NCBI GenBank assembly: GCA_932294295.1
Contig: OW028580.1
Location: forward strand, 23,918,975-23,982,974
Length of the DNA: 64,000 nucleotides
Reading direction: 5' to 3'
Origin: Alitta virens
Taxonomy: Eukaryota > Annelida > Polychaeta > Phyllodocida > Nereididae
Shown: positions 46,501-58,590 of the stretch, piece by piece
Position numbering within the stretch: position 1 is the first letter of the stretch
How the letters are laid out: each line of letters starts with the position of its first letter
Position numbers and translations under genes: made by a program
Notes under the pieces: generated by a model
Seen by the model: the letters and a program-made list of their open reading frames with translations, nothing else
The model's database searches: none
Told to the model about the DNA's origin: nothing

Positions 46501-49500
46501 CAATGGGCGATCTGTGAGAGTTTCAATCATTTGCTCCCTTCCGCCGTAATAATCAGCGACAAGATGAAGGACTGTATACACAGTAAATGATAAATACCTG
46601 GAATTAGACTAAACCAATTAGATGTTGCCAATATATGAAGTTAAAAGTAGCCCTCAGGATGTATGCTCATGCATGTGTCTCCAGGCTACATAATAAAGTC
46701 AGATGTTGAATACCAGAACATTTATTTAAAAAGACAAGTATATGAGATAACACCTGAAATTATGTATGGATAATGAGAAGGTGCTTAATAACACCTGCTG
46801 GGATTAATAAAAGCTTATTAAATGAAATTTGTTACAGTTATACACTGTATAATATAAATGGTAATACCAGGAATTAAAGTGAATTGAAATAAATTCGGAG
46901 AGACAATTGATTAATATCAGACATGAACATTGATGATTCTGTGAACAGACTATTCTTAATGTTGTTGGATACATTAGCAATAACTTTATGAATTAATATT
47001 CTCTCCCAAATTTGGGAGGTCAATTGGTCTATCACACCCATGGAATTCCTAGGCTGGAGTGGTCTATCAGTGTAGACTTAAAGGATACAATATGAATATT
47101 GAACAAACATTACAGTCTAACTATGAAAACTATGGAATTTAACCACTGAAAAATTTCAAATAAATAAATATTCAAGAGCCTATTTGCTCTCATAGTAAAT
47201 ATACGCCACTGGTAATAAATGATAACATTTAATTCTGACAACAAATGAATGAAAAAATATTTGTTTCAAAGGCGCTTTGTCATTCATAACAAGATTTTTG
47301 ACATATTTATTGTCTGATATTCAGGTGAACGAGCGAGATAATTCAAGAGTCTTTCTCTGTTGTGTAACTTGCTGTATTATCTTTTGAACCTTTCCTTACA
47401 TTTGATAAAGCTGGATCGTCACTCAATGTGATAGTGGCCAAAATTTATTGCTATCACTTTTTCTTCTTAACACTGATTAGGTAACCACCCAGAGCCTTGC
47501 TGGGTTCACTGTCTTTCCATAAAATGAATGAACTTCGCCTAGTAGTAATTTTTCATGCCATCAAAAATCCATCATGTAGAAAAACCAAGTGATGATGTCA
47601 AAATACTCAACAATGGGTGATGATGACATTTCAATGTTATCTCCAATGTTTTGGTCATGATTTCTTTCAATATATCATTTATTTTTTGTAATTAATGCCT
47701 GATAGATTGATTAGCTTACACATATTTAGTGTGCCTTGATCAAATAAGGTGGTTTTGAAAATAATTTGATAAAGTTTTAGAAAATAGTAATTTTTACAGA
47801 TAGTGGAGTTTTAACTAACCTATGGATGCTTTCTGGAGATGTCAGAGAATTTATGTTAAAACCTATGGTAATTTGTCAATGAAATGGATAGCTCTACATA
47901 GTTAAGTTGACTTATATACTTAATCTGCCTCTTCAAAATTTTTTACTGCCAACAAGTTCGTTTCTCATAATAATGTATGTGTGGGTGATCCATGTAAATA
48001 CAGAGTGACAACACTCTAAAGAAATTGGGACAAATTTGGTTGTTAAAACAAAATGTTATAAAGAGCCAAATTTGATTTTTAAAAAACCCTTTGGATACTG
48101 GTTACAGATTTTTTTAGTTTTTTACACTTTGTAAATCAGGATTATCCACACAGTGATGAGATCATTGTTTATCTAGATAAAAATGCAGCTAATGTCAAAT
48201 AAGCCACTTGTGAAACTCTTCTTGAGATTTGAAAATGTATTATAGTTCTTAAGTTTTGTAAAAACGTCCGACATTTACATTATTCAAATTACCATAATAG
48301 GTATTTCCAAAATATTGTTTTTTTAAGAAATCCAAACTAGTGTGGCACAGGGGACAAGCAGGTTGGTTTTTGGCCATAATTTATTTTAGAGTGAAGATTA
48401 CTTTTACTATAATAATTGTAATACTTACGACGAAGCAACCAGCTCGGTCATAACAGCACTCCCTGGCACCCATAATACTGTCAGTGATGTCAATGAATAA
48501 ACCTGTCAAAATCAAGGGTTACACATACTGAAATTTATCATAAAAATAGAAAAACAATACTTCCATTTTAGGTGGCTAAGAAGCAAAACTTGAAAGGATT
48601 ATTAGGCTTCCTTGTTAGTCAACAGACTATTCTAAATGATATATTGGATACATTAACACGAGATTCCTTTTTAACAATAACTTTATGAATTAATATTTTC
48701 TCTCCATTAACAGTCAGTCAGTTACACCAGTTGTATTTAAATAAAACCATTAACTTTCAAAATAATTATGATACAAAAACACAAAATTGGTTGTAGCAGC
48801 AGAAAAAAAACCCTCCACAACATAGTAATGTTATACAACAGGGCAATATAACAGTGATTGTTATACTGTCCACATGATGGTGATTAGATTTTTTCGCTTT
48901 GAAAAGACACATCAGTGTGAAATACACATTTCCCAATAAATGATCTTTTAAATGGTCGTGTATGCATATTGTAATTTATGTGTGTAAAAAAAAAACTATC
49001 AACTTACTGGAAAGAGAGCAAGAACAACCAAAGTCTTTCTTCGCCTGCTTTCAAATGCTGTGAAATGTTTGTTGGTGAAGAATATTTCTGTGATGAAAAT
49101 AGCTAAAGTGACAGATGACATGACGGTGCATAATGGCAGGAGTACCAAGTCTGTTGTTCTCATGTCTGTAAGAACAAGAATTTATTATTTTTTATATTTT
49201 TAAAACCAGATTTTAGTTTATTTTATAACTTTATTTCGTTTTTGATGATTCAATTCACCAGTCACATGGTCAGGTCAGCTGATGTCATGATAACTTTAAA
49301 CGGCCCAGAATGTGGTCCATCTATGAAAAAAAGGCCTGAGTAGCTGTCCATGTGGTCTTATCATCCACGACTTGTGCTATCTGTTTTGTCACATTTCACC
49401 AAATATGCAATCATTGTGCAGCAATAAAAAGGGGGAAAATATTAAACAAGCACAATGAATCTCCAAAATAGGAGCATGGTGCCTAATTTTTAAAATTCAT

Positions 49501-52500
49501 ATTCCCAAAATCAATGACTTAATTGGGTCCCAGAATTTTGCACGGGATCATCTCATACAAAGCTACCTGGAAAAAATAGTCATGAAAATCTGAGATGGTC
49601 AACCGGAGAAATCCTGAGATTTCAGGTGATTTGGCACTGAATGACCCTTACATGTCTTCTAGATGACTTTCTTGTAAATTCTCTGACCTCTGTCCACCAA
49701 CTTCTGCAGATTTTCTATTGTGAAGAAAATGATTATTGTGCACATTAAAGAACACCAAATAAATTCTAAATAGTACATTTTCACGATTACGATAAGTGAA
49801 GATAATTGAACAACACCCAGTCACAGAAAATAATTTTTTTCTTATTTTCATTTATCCTTATTTTGTTTCCTGTTATGTTCTGTTGTGATGAAGTTGAATT
49901 ACTAAACATACAACATGCATCGGGTAACAAAAAATTTCCCAAGTCAAACATAAATTGTGTAATTGTTTATGTATAGTGTTTAAAACGACCCTACAAGATC
50001 TGCAAAGACATGCTGGTTGGTCTAGTTGAAAATCAGCTAATTTCAAGTTTCACAATAGTCACAATGGTTGTAAATAATTGCAGTGTGATTTAATTCCTAG
50101 CTTCAGTTAGCTGACACCTATGATTAATTAGAACAAGAACAGTTCATCCAAGTTGCAAAGTGACTTTGTTTGCTATATAATAAATATTCAATTAATAGGG
50201 CTTATATTTCACCATAAACTAACCAGAGTGATCACAGCAATAGCATCAATTTTTACCCCCAAAAAGGACCAAAACGAGTTTTTAGTGGTTGAACGAATGG
50301 CCAAAACTGAGGCCATTAGTTCAACATTAATGCATTTTATCAATAATTTGTCGGTTTAATCATCACATTTCTTACATTTCTGTGTTTGTTTATTAACATG
50401 TATTGATCTGTTATCTTTGTTTATTTAGAAGTGACGTTTAAATTACGCTAATATGAATATTTAATTGAAACAGACAATTAATGAGGCACGGGAACGCTAC
50501 TGAAAGAATAAAACAACTTTATCAGTTAATGTCACCTTATGTCGATTATTTTTATATGATTAGATAAGGTAGTTTCTGAGTGAATCATGCCCTGAAATAC
50601 CGAGCAACTAGTTCATTAAAACATAGGCTGCACTGCAGCAAACCCTCAGCGAATGGCCACATAGTACACAAGCGCCATTAACATTGTTCAAACCCTCTTT
50701 AACAAATTTATGTAGTTCAGCAACTAGACAGTATACTATTATTTGTATGTTATTCTTGTCCATTCAATGAATTCCAAATAAATAAGAAGCACACAGGGCA
50801 ACTCAGATGGTGTTTCTTATAGCTATGTGATATGTTTTTTTTAGCAAATAATATTTTTGATAATATAAAATATTTACTAATAACCTATTGTTATCACCAT
50901 TCGGCTACATGAACAGTACACAGAGTTTACAAATGGTCTGCAAAGTTATCATGCCTTTCTTCAATATAAGTTTAACATTAAACCTTAGGTATTTTAAATT
51001 ATCATCTCATTTGTATATTTTAACTGCCTTTTATGAGGCAAATAAAATCATTATCAATACCAATTCTACTGTAGGATGTGATAATGATTATAATATTGCA
51101 ATATATTCATATGTATGTCATGTTTAGTATCAATCTATATTTTGCATGAAAAACAAATTTCTGTTATTAATTATTCAACAAATGCATATCTGGCAAAGTT
51201 TGATGATTGAACTAGGGAGTCTAATTAATAACCCAGCCAGTCTTGATAGCCACATGTGGTTGTTACATAACAGATGATGGAATTGCTTAGTAATCCCAGG
51301 TGTCACAGAGCAGGGCCCTGCAGGGGGTAAAGTTTTGTGTTTTGAGTTTAGACTTGGATCAAGGAAATAGTAGTTTTGGCTCATTTTCCTTATTGCAATA
51401 GGTCATATTTAAAGTCTAATATTTAAAAAATACAGCAATAAAATGAAACAAAAACGCAAAGACTAACTTTTTATGGCTTTCATTATAAAATATGTCATGC
51501 GCTAGGTTAGCGATTGTAGGATATAAAACAATTTTTAGCACTATATTGAGATTTTCCCACATTATGCAAAAAAAAACGAAGTAAATATCAAAATGAAGTT
51601 TGGAAAGAGAAAGTACTATAACTAAGATATGTCATTTGCAAAATCTCAATTTTTTTCATGAAGGATAAATAGTGTCTTTGATATGGAGCTTTCAAAAATC
51701 AAGAATTTTTCATATTTCTTAATTATGAGTATTCGATATGAACATATATGTATTCACTGAGGGTTAAAAAAGTGTCATCAAAGGATATGGTGCATCTTCA
51801 AGTATTTGTATTCCTGGAATATATTATGTGACCGTGTCCTTTATAGCAGGAGCGTAGCCAGGGGAGATTAAAAAGAAGACCCAACCATCCACCAAAATAC
51901 CAAAACTGTATATGCAAGATTCAATGAAACACATATAGCAATTTAAATATATGTTTAGACCTGGACAACTGGGTACATAATACACAATGGGTATAAACAA
52001 TTTTTTTAAAGGTCTATGAAATAACTGATAAACGTTGTATTTCTCTGAAATAGAGCAGGTGAGATAGCGAGTCCTTGTCGGAGCTTGCTACTCCATTATT
52101 TAAGATATATACTGAATGGGAAATTGATGAGTTCCTATGCAGGGAATTTTATTGTTAGTTTTTAAAGGATTGGCTCAGGAAATACTGGATTCACATGACG
52201 GCTTCTGGAGTGTGATGATACATAATATATGTACATGGAGTTAGATTTTATCAAACAAATAAAATTAATTTACGAAACTACTTTTGACCCCTAAATCTAC
52301 AAACGCTATGATTCAACTGAAACGAATGCCATGAGTTAGTAGTTAATGTAAGGAGAAATAGCACTTTCTGACTTTCTATTTTGCTCGTTCCTTTTTTTTT
52401 TTTCCGTCCAGTTTCTAGCCTCATGAGTCGTTTGTGTATGCTTATTTCGTAGATTCGAGACATCTGATTGGCTGAGAGGCTGTAAAATTAATTATTTTTT

Positions 52501-55500
52501 GTTGGCGATGACAGTCGACGATCATTCTTGTCTAAATACTTGTCAAATAAAATAAGATCATTTTCGGAAATAGTGTAAACCATGACCAATCGCGACCTAA
52601 AATCCAGGTAAACTAATCATAGTGCGGGGAGCTGACGACTTCTTTGATTGGGGGGGGGGGGGGGGGGGGGTTTAAATACGATTGATTGTTTGCCGAACGT
52701 TAGCACGAATCAAACATATCTCATGCCCCCACTCCACATTTCCGATATGACTACGCCCCTGCCTCTTATCGAGTCGACTGAATTAATTTATATATAAAGA
52801 CCAAACAATAGGTAAGATTATTCATTGTCGTAACCATTGAGAGACATCGCATTAAATGTCGTAAATATAAGCCATAAATATAGGCTAATATAAGTACATT
52901 CAGATCGATTGAAATTATTAATAAAAAAGGTCCCAGAGATCAATCTTAATGCTTTATTCGATTAAGTTAATAAAACATTCGGTACCTAAGCGCTGGTGAC
53001 AAACTACAGTTCAAGTAGATAAAAACCTTCTTCCTTTGTTTTAGATATCAAAAAAGTTGCATCAATTATGTGCCAAGCAGGTGGGGGGGGGGGGGGGGGG
53101 GGATACGCTGAATAGTTCAGGTATTAGTCTGCACGTTTACTCTATAACTGAAAATCTCTTGAAGTAGAATGATCATTATTGAAGTTATTCAGTTTAAGTT
53201 CAGGTTTTGACATTTCCCAGATGATACAGTTTTAGTTTCATGGAATATAGTTGACTCTAGACAGCTGTAGCGACCTATTTCTGGCTGTAGCTATAACTGG
53301 CTAAAGCCAGCCGCTTCTGTCTACTCCTACCTTATAGTACACCTACCACCACTGAAAAATATAAACCTTGATAAATGTAAGAAATGTCTCTAATATATAT
53401 CATAAATATGTACTTTTAGATCCGGCTTTGAGTAGCCAGCTATAGCCAGACAGCTCACCGTTTTTAATAGAACTAACTTTAGCATGCCTTAATTGTTCAG
53501 ATATTTTGCTTTAAATTAATTAGACTATCCAGAATGACTGCGCATACCAGCTCAGACCGACATCAAATCGACACCTTATATAGGCCTATATGAATATGAA
53601 TGGTCAAATCATGTCTTGACCAGTGCAATATTTTTATATTTCGCCCATAATAGTGCAACAATAAATCAAAATTATAAGTGTAGTTCGAAATATATGGTTG
53701 CATATAAATTGATAGTTTATTGTAATACTTTGTATTGTCCTGTTTTGGTTTTTTGTTCTTTTCTTTTTTGCTGTCCACTTCGTGGGTGTTTCAAAAATGA
53801 TTTCTGTAAACTTGTGCCTGTGCAATCAGCACAAGTCAATAATAAAATAATCAATCAATCAATGTTTAGAACAAACATTTCCATCAGCATTATCACAGTA
53901 ACTTACAAATGCATTTTAGTTATTGTTTTGCTATTTATCATCAAAATTCTTCAAAAATAACTTTTGCATATCCAAACTTTTGCACGGCACTGTAGATTAT
54001 TGTAGGTTCATGAGACAATCCATATCATGTAGTTAAAAAATTTCAAAAGTAAAGTTTTTAATTATGGTTTAGGCGTAACCAAACTTGGTACAGCTGCATG
54101 GTGGTCCCCATGCTACCCCAGTAATCCAAATATTCTGTCACTAATCAAATATTTTGATACTACTGATTTTCAGCTTTGAATGGTGATTTACGTATTCCTG
54201 ATGAAAACAAAACAAAAGGTGGATTTCCCGATTTGGAACACATTTTGAATTTTTTGGGGGGAAAATGTTGCTGACCAGCGTTATCAGCACATGTTATTAA
54301 AAACACTGTTAAGCTTGTCAATGTATGTTGTATTTTGTTTTCTTTAAATGCAACATTGTCGAACAACGCTTGAAGCATGTGAATAAAGAAAGTATCAGAA
54401 AATGTCTTCCGGGGTTTTAGCAAATAATATTTTTCTTTATTTACTGGAGAATAAGCACAGGTGAACGTATATCAGTGACAGCAATATCAGAATAATCTAT
54501 TTATAAACAAATAAACCGCCATGAGTGTTTGTCCAGCAGGTTCGTATTTGCATTCGTGTCTAGGACAATCTTGATATTTGAACTATTTGATTTTATTTTT
54601 ATGCACGAGTTGGCCTGCAGGTTTTCTGAAATGGTTAGTATATTGGTAGCCAGGCTGATCTTAAAAGGGATCGATTTGTGCTTTATAAATCATATAGCAA
54701 AATGGCAAATCTACCTCAAATTAATAATAAAATGTCACAGCGTTTATTTGTTTTTGTAGTTGTTTTTTTTTCACAAATTATCTTTGAAATGCACAGTAAT
54801 ATGTTATGCACTGTCATGACTAACATAGAGAAAGTGCAAATAAAAAATCTCCATTTGACTCGATTTAGGCGTAAAATCAGAAAAATCCTTATATTCTGCT
54901 GGCTGCCTTTGAAATCTGTGAGACCATCCAGTACCACCTAATACATTCATACGCTAAATATATTGGATGTCACAATCACAATTAAGAACTGTGATCCCTG
55001 TTGTAAACTCATTATTAAATCAGCAATTTGTTTGCCATATTTTTTATTTTCATCCCATCATTATATCTTATATTTAGATCTTGTTATTAATATATATGAA
55101 TGTATTTATTTATTATTATTATTTTTTTAAATATGAGTTTTAGGGGGCATCCACGTCAGCAGTTTCTTTTTAAATAAGAACTTAGTGGATTTCTCCTGAC
55201 CAAAGGTAAAGAGTATATATGCATTTTGTCTTTTTTATCTTTTATTTACTGCTTAAATTATGTGTAATAACGTACGTACTCTCTGAAAGTCTGACGATAT
55301 GGAAATAAATAAGATGCACCATTTCACCACTATGTTATTCTATGAATATCACACTAAAGTAAATAATACTTGTTGCAAATGCTGAGATGAATCTGTGAAA
55401 CAATAGATATATCTACTACAATCAAGTGGAAATATCAATCAGTGCTTGACACAAGTATACCTAATACATTTAATTATAGTGCAAGTGAGCAAAAGGAGAA

Positions 55501-57570
55501 CTAACTGGCAAGGCAGGCATCCATGGCTTTCCTGAAATCATCATTGGTGTTCTATGCGTTTGATGTGACAACATATTAAAGTGGCAAAAGCCAGCCTCCT
55601 ATGGTCTTTCATAAATAAGCAGAGAGTGTGTCCCAATCAAGCATACAACACTTCCAATATTAGAGGACACATTATGGTCAATCTAACTGAAAGGACCATC
55701 CAAGGACTTCAGGACATATCTAGGTTGTTGAAGGGACACAAGATAAAGAATTTGCCACTTTATCCGTAAACAAAAGATGGAACAAGGACCTTGCTTCCCT
55801 TGTTGCTTAATTTCATCATGTAATGTATCCCAAGCTCGTGGGATTTCAGGAATACAAGCTCTCTGGCACTTCTTCTGAATAATTCATACTTCACAAATCC
55901 AACAGTTAATACTTAATATAAATGTTTAGTGTATTATCAGTCTTGTCTGGCTTGGCATTTTAATTCTTGTTTTAGGTTGTTGAGGTGAGACTTAAATATT
56001 CTATTCTATTCCATTCTATTCCATTCTGGACTTGTGCATGCTAAAGTCATACCAGATTATTTTGCTTTTTGTTCAGGTACATCTTCAGCAGATTTGTCAC
56101 TTCATAACATTTCTTCAGAATGAAAAATAACAGTTTGCTCCTTAACATATGTTTGCCTGAGCTGGAGGCAAATTGTTGAAAAGCTGGGATAGTGTCACTG
56201 AGAGAAATATGAGAATGGTTCAATTAGGTTCAATCTGATCAGGGCACATCTATAACGCATGATCTACAAAAAATCTAATGATACAGTTGATTTGCAATAT
56301 ATCCATATTTACCATGCATGAGGCTACATCTTCTAGATGATATGTATACAGTGTAGACTCTGTAGAGTGATGGCACAAATGAGTGTTATTGTCATGCAAC
56401 TGAAGTGATCCTAGCTCTTTAAAACAGATTGGTTATGCCTTGGTTTGTTGTGGAGGTCAAACTCATTTGACTTATTCCAGAAGTTGTAGTCAAAGTCATG
56501 ATTAATTAATGAAATCCAGAACTTGCTCCGCTACACTAGGTGCCATTATTATCTCAAAGACTAGCAAATTTAAATTTGTTTTCCTTTCCCAATTTATTTT
56601 TTATGTCAGGCAACAGTTTAGTTAAACTCAAACTTTCCCTGTTGAGTAGTAGTATACATGCAGCTACTATTCAATTCATCCACATCAAAGATGAGAAAAG
56701 TTCATTTTGATCAGTGATTATTAAATCGATATTCTCAACAAGGTTCCAGAAAGAATATTAGGCATAGGATATTTAAGAGCTGCAATGTTTATCCTGAATT
56801 CACATTTCATAAGCATTCAGCAGCCATTTAACACTTATTTGTAAACACAGCTTATGCATGTACACATGAACTGCTGCCAATATCTTAATTTGACATACGT
56901 TGAAGGATTAAAATATAGCAAAAAATGAGCTTTGAGCATTGTGAACACATCCCAATTTGTATTAACTCCAAAGAAAACTGGCTATTCATTACTTCCTAAC
57001 AAAAAGAACAAAAATGTTACCGCACCAGCAGCTGAAAAGGAAGAAATATGTCGATAGATGTCAATTTCGAAAGATTTTGAAAGTGTTTGCAAGTGTGTAA
57101 ACTTCAGAGGATACGTACAGTGAGTGGAATTAGCATTAGAAAATTTGAAATTTTTTGACACCCCCCAGACTTAGAGGGTCGATCTCCATATTTTAGTATG
57201 GGTATTCATTTCAAAAGTCAACATTCTTGAAATAACACCACCCCTATTAGTACATTACCATAAAAACCATATACAATAAACTGATGAAGACTACAAACAT
57301 ATGTGAGCCATTGAAACCATTGAATGAACAGCAGAACATATACATTTTCTTAATATTTCCATTGCTAACATAACTTTAGAACAAAATTCATCTTAAGAAA
57401 ATATCACAGATAAATTAACATTGTATTTTAAGATAAACAGGTCAGTCTATATATCGTTTTCAAAATAATACGTATATATACTTACTATCAAGCATTTCAT
57501 GAGTCGTTGGGTATGTCGGTAGCCCTTCGCAAGGGTCTTCTGGGATAGATGTAGAAACGTCTGCATTCAT
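37531..57570 (-). CDS. Organic solute transporter alpha-like protein (SLC51A family), tandem copy B
   Basis: Eight coding exons on the minus strand: 57,486-57,570 (ATG), 49,008-49,165, 48,429-48,502, 46,442-46,597, 45,854-45,965, 44,516-44,768, 38,456-38,556 and 37,531-37,653 (stop TAA). They total 1,062 bases, 353 residues. Exons 1, 2, 3, 6 and 7 have exactly the same lengths as in copy A (85, 158, 74, 253 and 101) and all intron phases match, so A and B are tandem duplicates. Family marks: LWVPGSAVMTELV, VLHLVADYYGG, VFRPLFGYIIAVMW, LKPKYLGVQLT and GQGAIPCQPPFSVEARASR. About seven membrane segments are expected, with a short polar C-tail. Unlike copy A, the cytoplasmic loop in exon 4 has lost the Cys cluster and is basic (RHPQTILFSRKKGP). 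Intron 1 is about 8.3 kb and intron 6 about 6 kb, the latter because of the Harbinger insertion. All introns are GT-AG. Confidence 0.93.
38221..38425 (-). mobile_element. SINE-like repeat, family 3, copy 2
   Basis: It shares the caaggtttactggcgcttcc to gctccgagcagtctcaatc block with 37,056-37,144, then continues with a different or longer head. It lies in intron 7 of OST-alpha copy B and ends about 30 bases from exon 38,456-38,556. Confidence 0.5.
39690..41054 (+). CDS. PIF/Harbinger transposase (HARBI1-like DDE nuclease)
   Basis: A single uninterrupted frame gives 454 residues from the ATG at 39,690, with no stop until 41,052-41,054. It opens with an acidic and then Arg-rich stretch (APRRRRRRQMWVRPWLL), followed by the usual HARBI1-like helical region (LRYLGTGNSYKSLQYGF). 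The RNase H-fold catalytic residues are Asp215 in GAIDGKHVAIRCP, Asp265 in GASGSGSDAGVF and Glu342 in SRARRVVENAFG. The frame is open upstream to 39,597 without another ATG, so a small 5' exon is possible. In this superfamily the transposase works with an element-encoded Myb/MADF protein, here on the opposite strand at 41,301-43,304. This copy looks intact. No gene symbol is given because this is an element gene, not the domesticated HARBI1. Confidence 0.95.
   Translation: MSLSHYERVELDLKCMDMQVQLLTAANDIILQEEHKLQDDAVRATTSTDEDDLLENAAAAPRRRRRRQMWVRPWLLRRPLYGQYEKLMAELTAEDVGGFKNFMRMEPDLFHEVLARVGPRITKQDTFWRRALEPGLKLAITLRYLGTGNSYKSLQYGFRVAFNTISILVIEVCQAIIDEYSAEVMQCPVTPEAWKEVANGFYNRWNFPHCVGAIDGKHVAIRCPAKSGSLFYNYKGFFSIVLLAVVDAEYKFLYVDIGASGSGSDAGVFSQTELKEALQSGNIGLPEPDNLPNDDQPVPYFIVGDDAFGLQTWMMKPLPHRNMSMEDRIFNYRLSRARRVVENAFGLLAARFRCLLTTMPQSPDRVCTITLACCVLHNLLRVRYPTAQVNAVDQENADIHEIIPGAWRENAANLPDMGHVFRGNTNRAAKEMWQYLVSYVNSAAGSVPWQQDKI
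41301..43304 (-). CDS. Harbinger-encoded MADF/Myb-like DNA-binding protein, two exons, possible frameshift
   Basis: Exon 1 starts at the ATG at 43,304 (MPPRRGKGRPGKK) and carries a MADF-like domain (DVADWYRSQEMLYNRRLAQY, SRMIDQKAKELGCTAQQLK, W-I-D-S-M-R), then an acidic Ser-rich linker. A good donor (CAA then gtaagt) sits at 42,436/42,435 and an acceptor (tttccag) at 42,106-42,105. Exon 2 is 42,104-41,301 (LIEKATDLQRDMHS, YHEVMQMDTDTWWDY, polyQ, then 12-residue repeats around MFPQHSSSPAAQ). The join is coherent in one frame (GIATQAVTQ then LIEKATDLQ). However, the MADF domain is in another frame, and the switch must occur near the AGC repeat at about 42,560. Either this copy has a slippage frameshift or a small intron was missed. 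Confidence 0.8.
41590..41750 (-). repeat. 36-bp coding minisatellite in the MADF protein gene
   Basis: Each unit encodes a 12-residue repeat like MFAQHSSSPAAQ. About four to five near-identical units are present, followed in the plus direction (toward the protein's middle) by CTG/CAG-rich polyQ at about 41,805-41,900. Confidence 0.85.
42249..42391. repeat. 28-bp minisatellite in the intron of the MADF gene
   Basis: About five tandem units of tacaactttaaactgcaaga plus ttacaat, with aaga changing to aaca and ttac to ttag in later units. Confidence 0.9.
45474..45714. repeat. Duplicated tRNA-like segment in intron 5 of OST-alpha copy B
   Basis: 45,474-45,547 and 45,643-45,714 share attacgatc, acacaactacctcg, cacttggct, gtgggcagctgctctttag and ctcaa. 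The second copy continues tagctcaatgttagcgtg, which resembles a tRNA A box. No B box follows, so it may be a decayed SINE head. Confidence 0.45.
46598..48428. other. Intron 3 of OST-alpha copy B, nothing recognised
   Basis: AT-rich unique-looking sequence. No exon or element ends were found. Confidence 0.4.
49166..51591. other. First part of intron 1 of OST-alpha copy B
   Basis: AT-rich, no exon recognised. Short reading frames (for example 50,153-50,359 and 50,888-51,127) have no recognisable domain and sit in low-complexity sequence. Confidence 0.4.
51592..52608. repeat. Dispersed repeat family S, copy 1
   Basis: The start (aaaatgaagtttggaaagag) and the end (attcgagacatctgattggc, gatcattcttgtctaaatac, ttgtcaaataaaa) match 59,519-60,282 in the same order and orientation. 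Over the last 180 bases the match is high. The interiors differ in length. It lies in intron 1 of OST-alpha copy B. Confidence 0.65.
52650..52670. repeat. 21-base G tract
   Basis: Uninterrupted G run, with a second run of 20 G at 53,083-53,102, both in intron 1 of OST-alpha copy B. Confidence 0.95.
53083..53102. repeat. 20-base G tract
   Basis: Uninterrupted G run about 410 bases after the previous one. Long G runs are prone to sequencing length error. Confidence 0.95.
53246..53466 (-). repeat. Interspersed repeat family R, copy 3
   Basis: In reverse orientation it carries ggctatagctggctactcaa, the atatatcataaatatgta block, and the gacagctgtag / gactctag end seen in copies 1 and 2. Confidence 0.6.
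53467..57485. other. Distal part of intron 1 of OST-alpha copy B
   Basis: AT-rich with no exon recognised. It contains a Tc1/mariner-like end at 53,959-53,992 and a ctattccatt-type short repeat near 56,000-56,030. Confidence 0.4.
53959..53992 (-). mobile_element. Solo Tc1/mariner-like terminal repeat
   Basis: Read on the minus strand it starts CAGTGCCGTGCAAAAGTTTG next to a TA (53,993-53,994), which is the style of Tc1-type ends. The partner end was not found nearby. Confidence 0.45.
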
Positions 57571-58137
57571 CTTAAAGTCTTTCCTTGTTTTAATCCGGTT
57601 GAACAATCCAAAAAGTCAGATTTTGTACCGAGTTAGGTAAAATCACACAGCAGCGAATATTTTATATCTGTTACCCGAATAGTCAGAGATGATACAGTTT
57701 TTAAAATACCACAGCACGATATAAGTTAGAAAAAGGATTCCAGTTACAGGACGATCCTCTTTTGAGGTGAACTAATCTAGAAATGAGACAAGTTCAGATA
57801 CCTCACTGCATAAAAAGTAACTTTCACTGTTATCTGTGTACTACAGTGTTGCTCTTAAGTTTCATAATCACTTTGAAAAGGTTATCCATATCATAAAGCA
57901 TTTCTAATCATATTTTATCATCTTCTTATAACAGGACATATATTTGGATCAGATAAGATGTAACATATTATGACTTTTTAAGATCAATAGAACAGATTCC
58001 TAGGAATTTATTTTCCATGCTAGCCTTTTTAGTCCTTAAATATGTTGGTCAAATATACATGTTTGTAATAAATTGTAATGAAATTAGTGTATAACATAGT
58101 CATACAGCAGCTGTAGAGTGATGCAGGATGTTACACA

Positions 58138-58201
58138 CAGTTGGGGTCATATGTTTACATACAGCTGAGTATTACCCAAAAATGTAATACTCAGCTGTAT
58201 G
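58138..58201. repeat. Tc1-like end overlapping a perfect hairpin
   Basis: 58,138-58,164 reads cagttggggtcatatgttta and on, in the style of Sleeping-Beauty-type Tc1 terminal repeats. It runs into a perfect 18-base inverted repeat (58,158-58,175 and 58,184-58,201; catacagctgagtattac) with an 8-base loop. No second transposon end was found. Confidence 0.65.
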
Positions 58202-58564
58202 ATACAAACTCTAAACTCAAAAACCTAAGAGATGGATTTAGCCAAAGTTAGAACTTATTAAGCAGTTATTGGCATAGTGCTCAGGAACAATACAACCCCT
58301 GTATATATACAAAGAGCATGACACTAAAGTTAGCAAATTTTAAAACGTGCAAACTAACCAAAACAGTACAATGTAGTAGTTATCAAATTTAAAACCATAC
58401 ATAATCATAGATATTAAATTCTCCAAAAATATCATGGATATCAATGTTGCAGCAAACATGTTTCGTGGTGTTAATACCATGAAGTTAGCTTTATTAATAT
58501 TCAGTGAAAATTTAGAATTCACATTTATATATTCTATGCAACTCTTGATTTATTGTTGAACTAA

Positions 58565-58590
58565 TCATGGAGTCACTAGTGACTCCATGA
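58565..58590. repeat. 26-bp perfect palindrome
   Basis: TCATGGAGTCAC joined directly to its complement through CTAG at the centre; each half contains a GAGTCA word similar to AP-1 half-sites. Confidence 0.9.
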
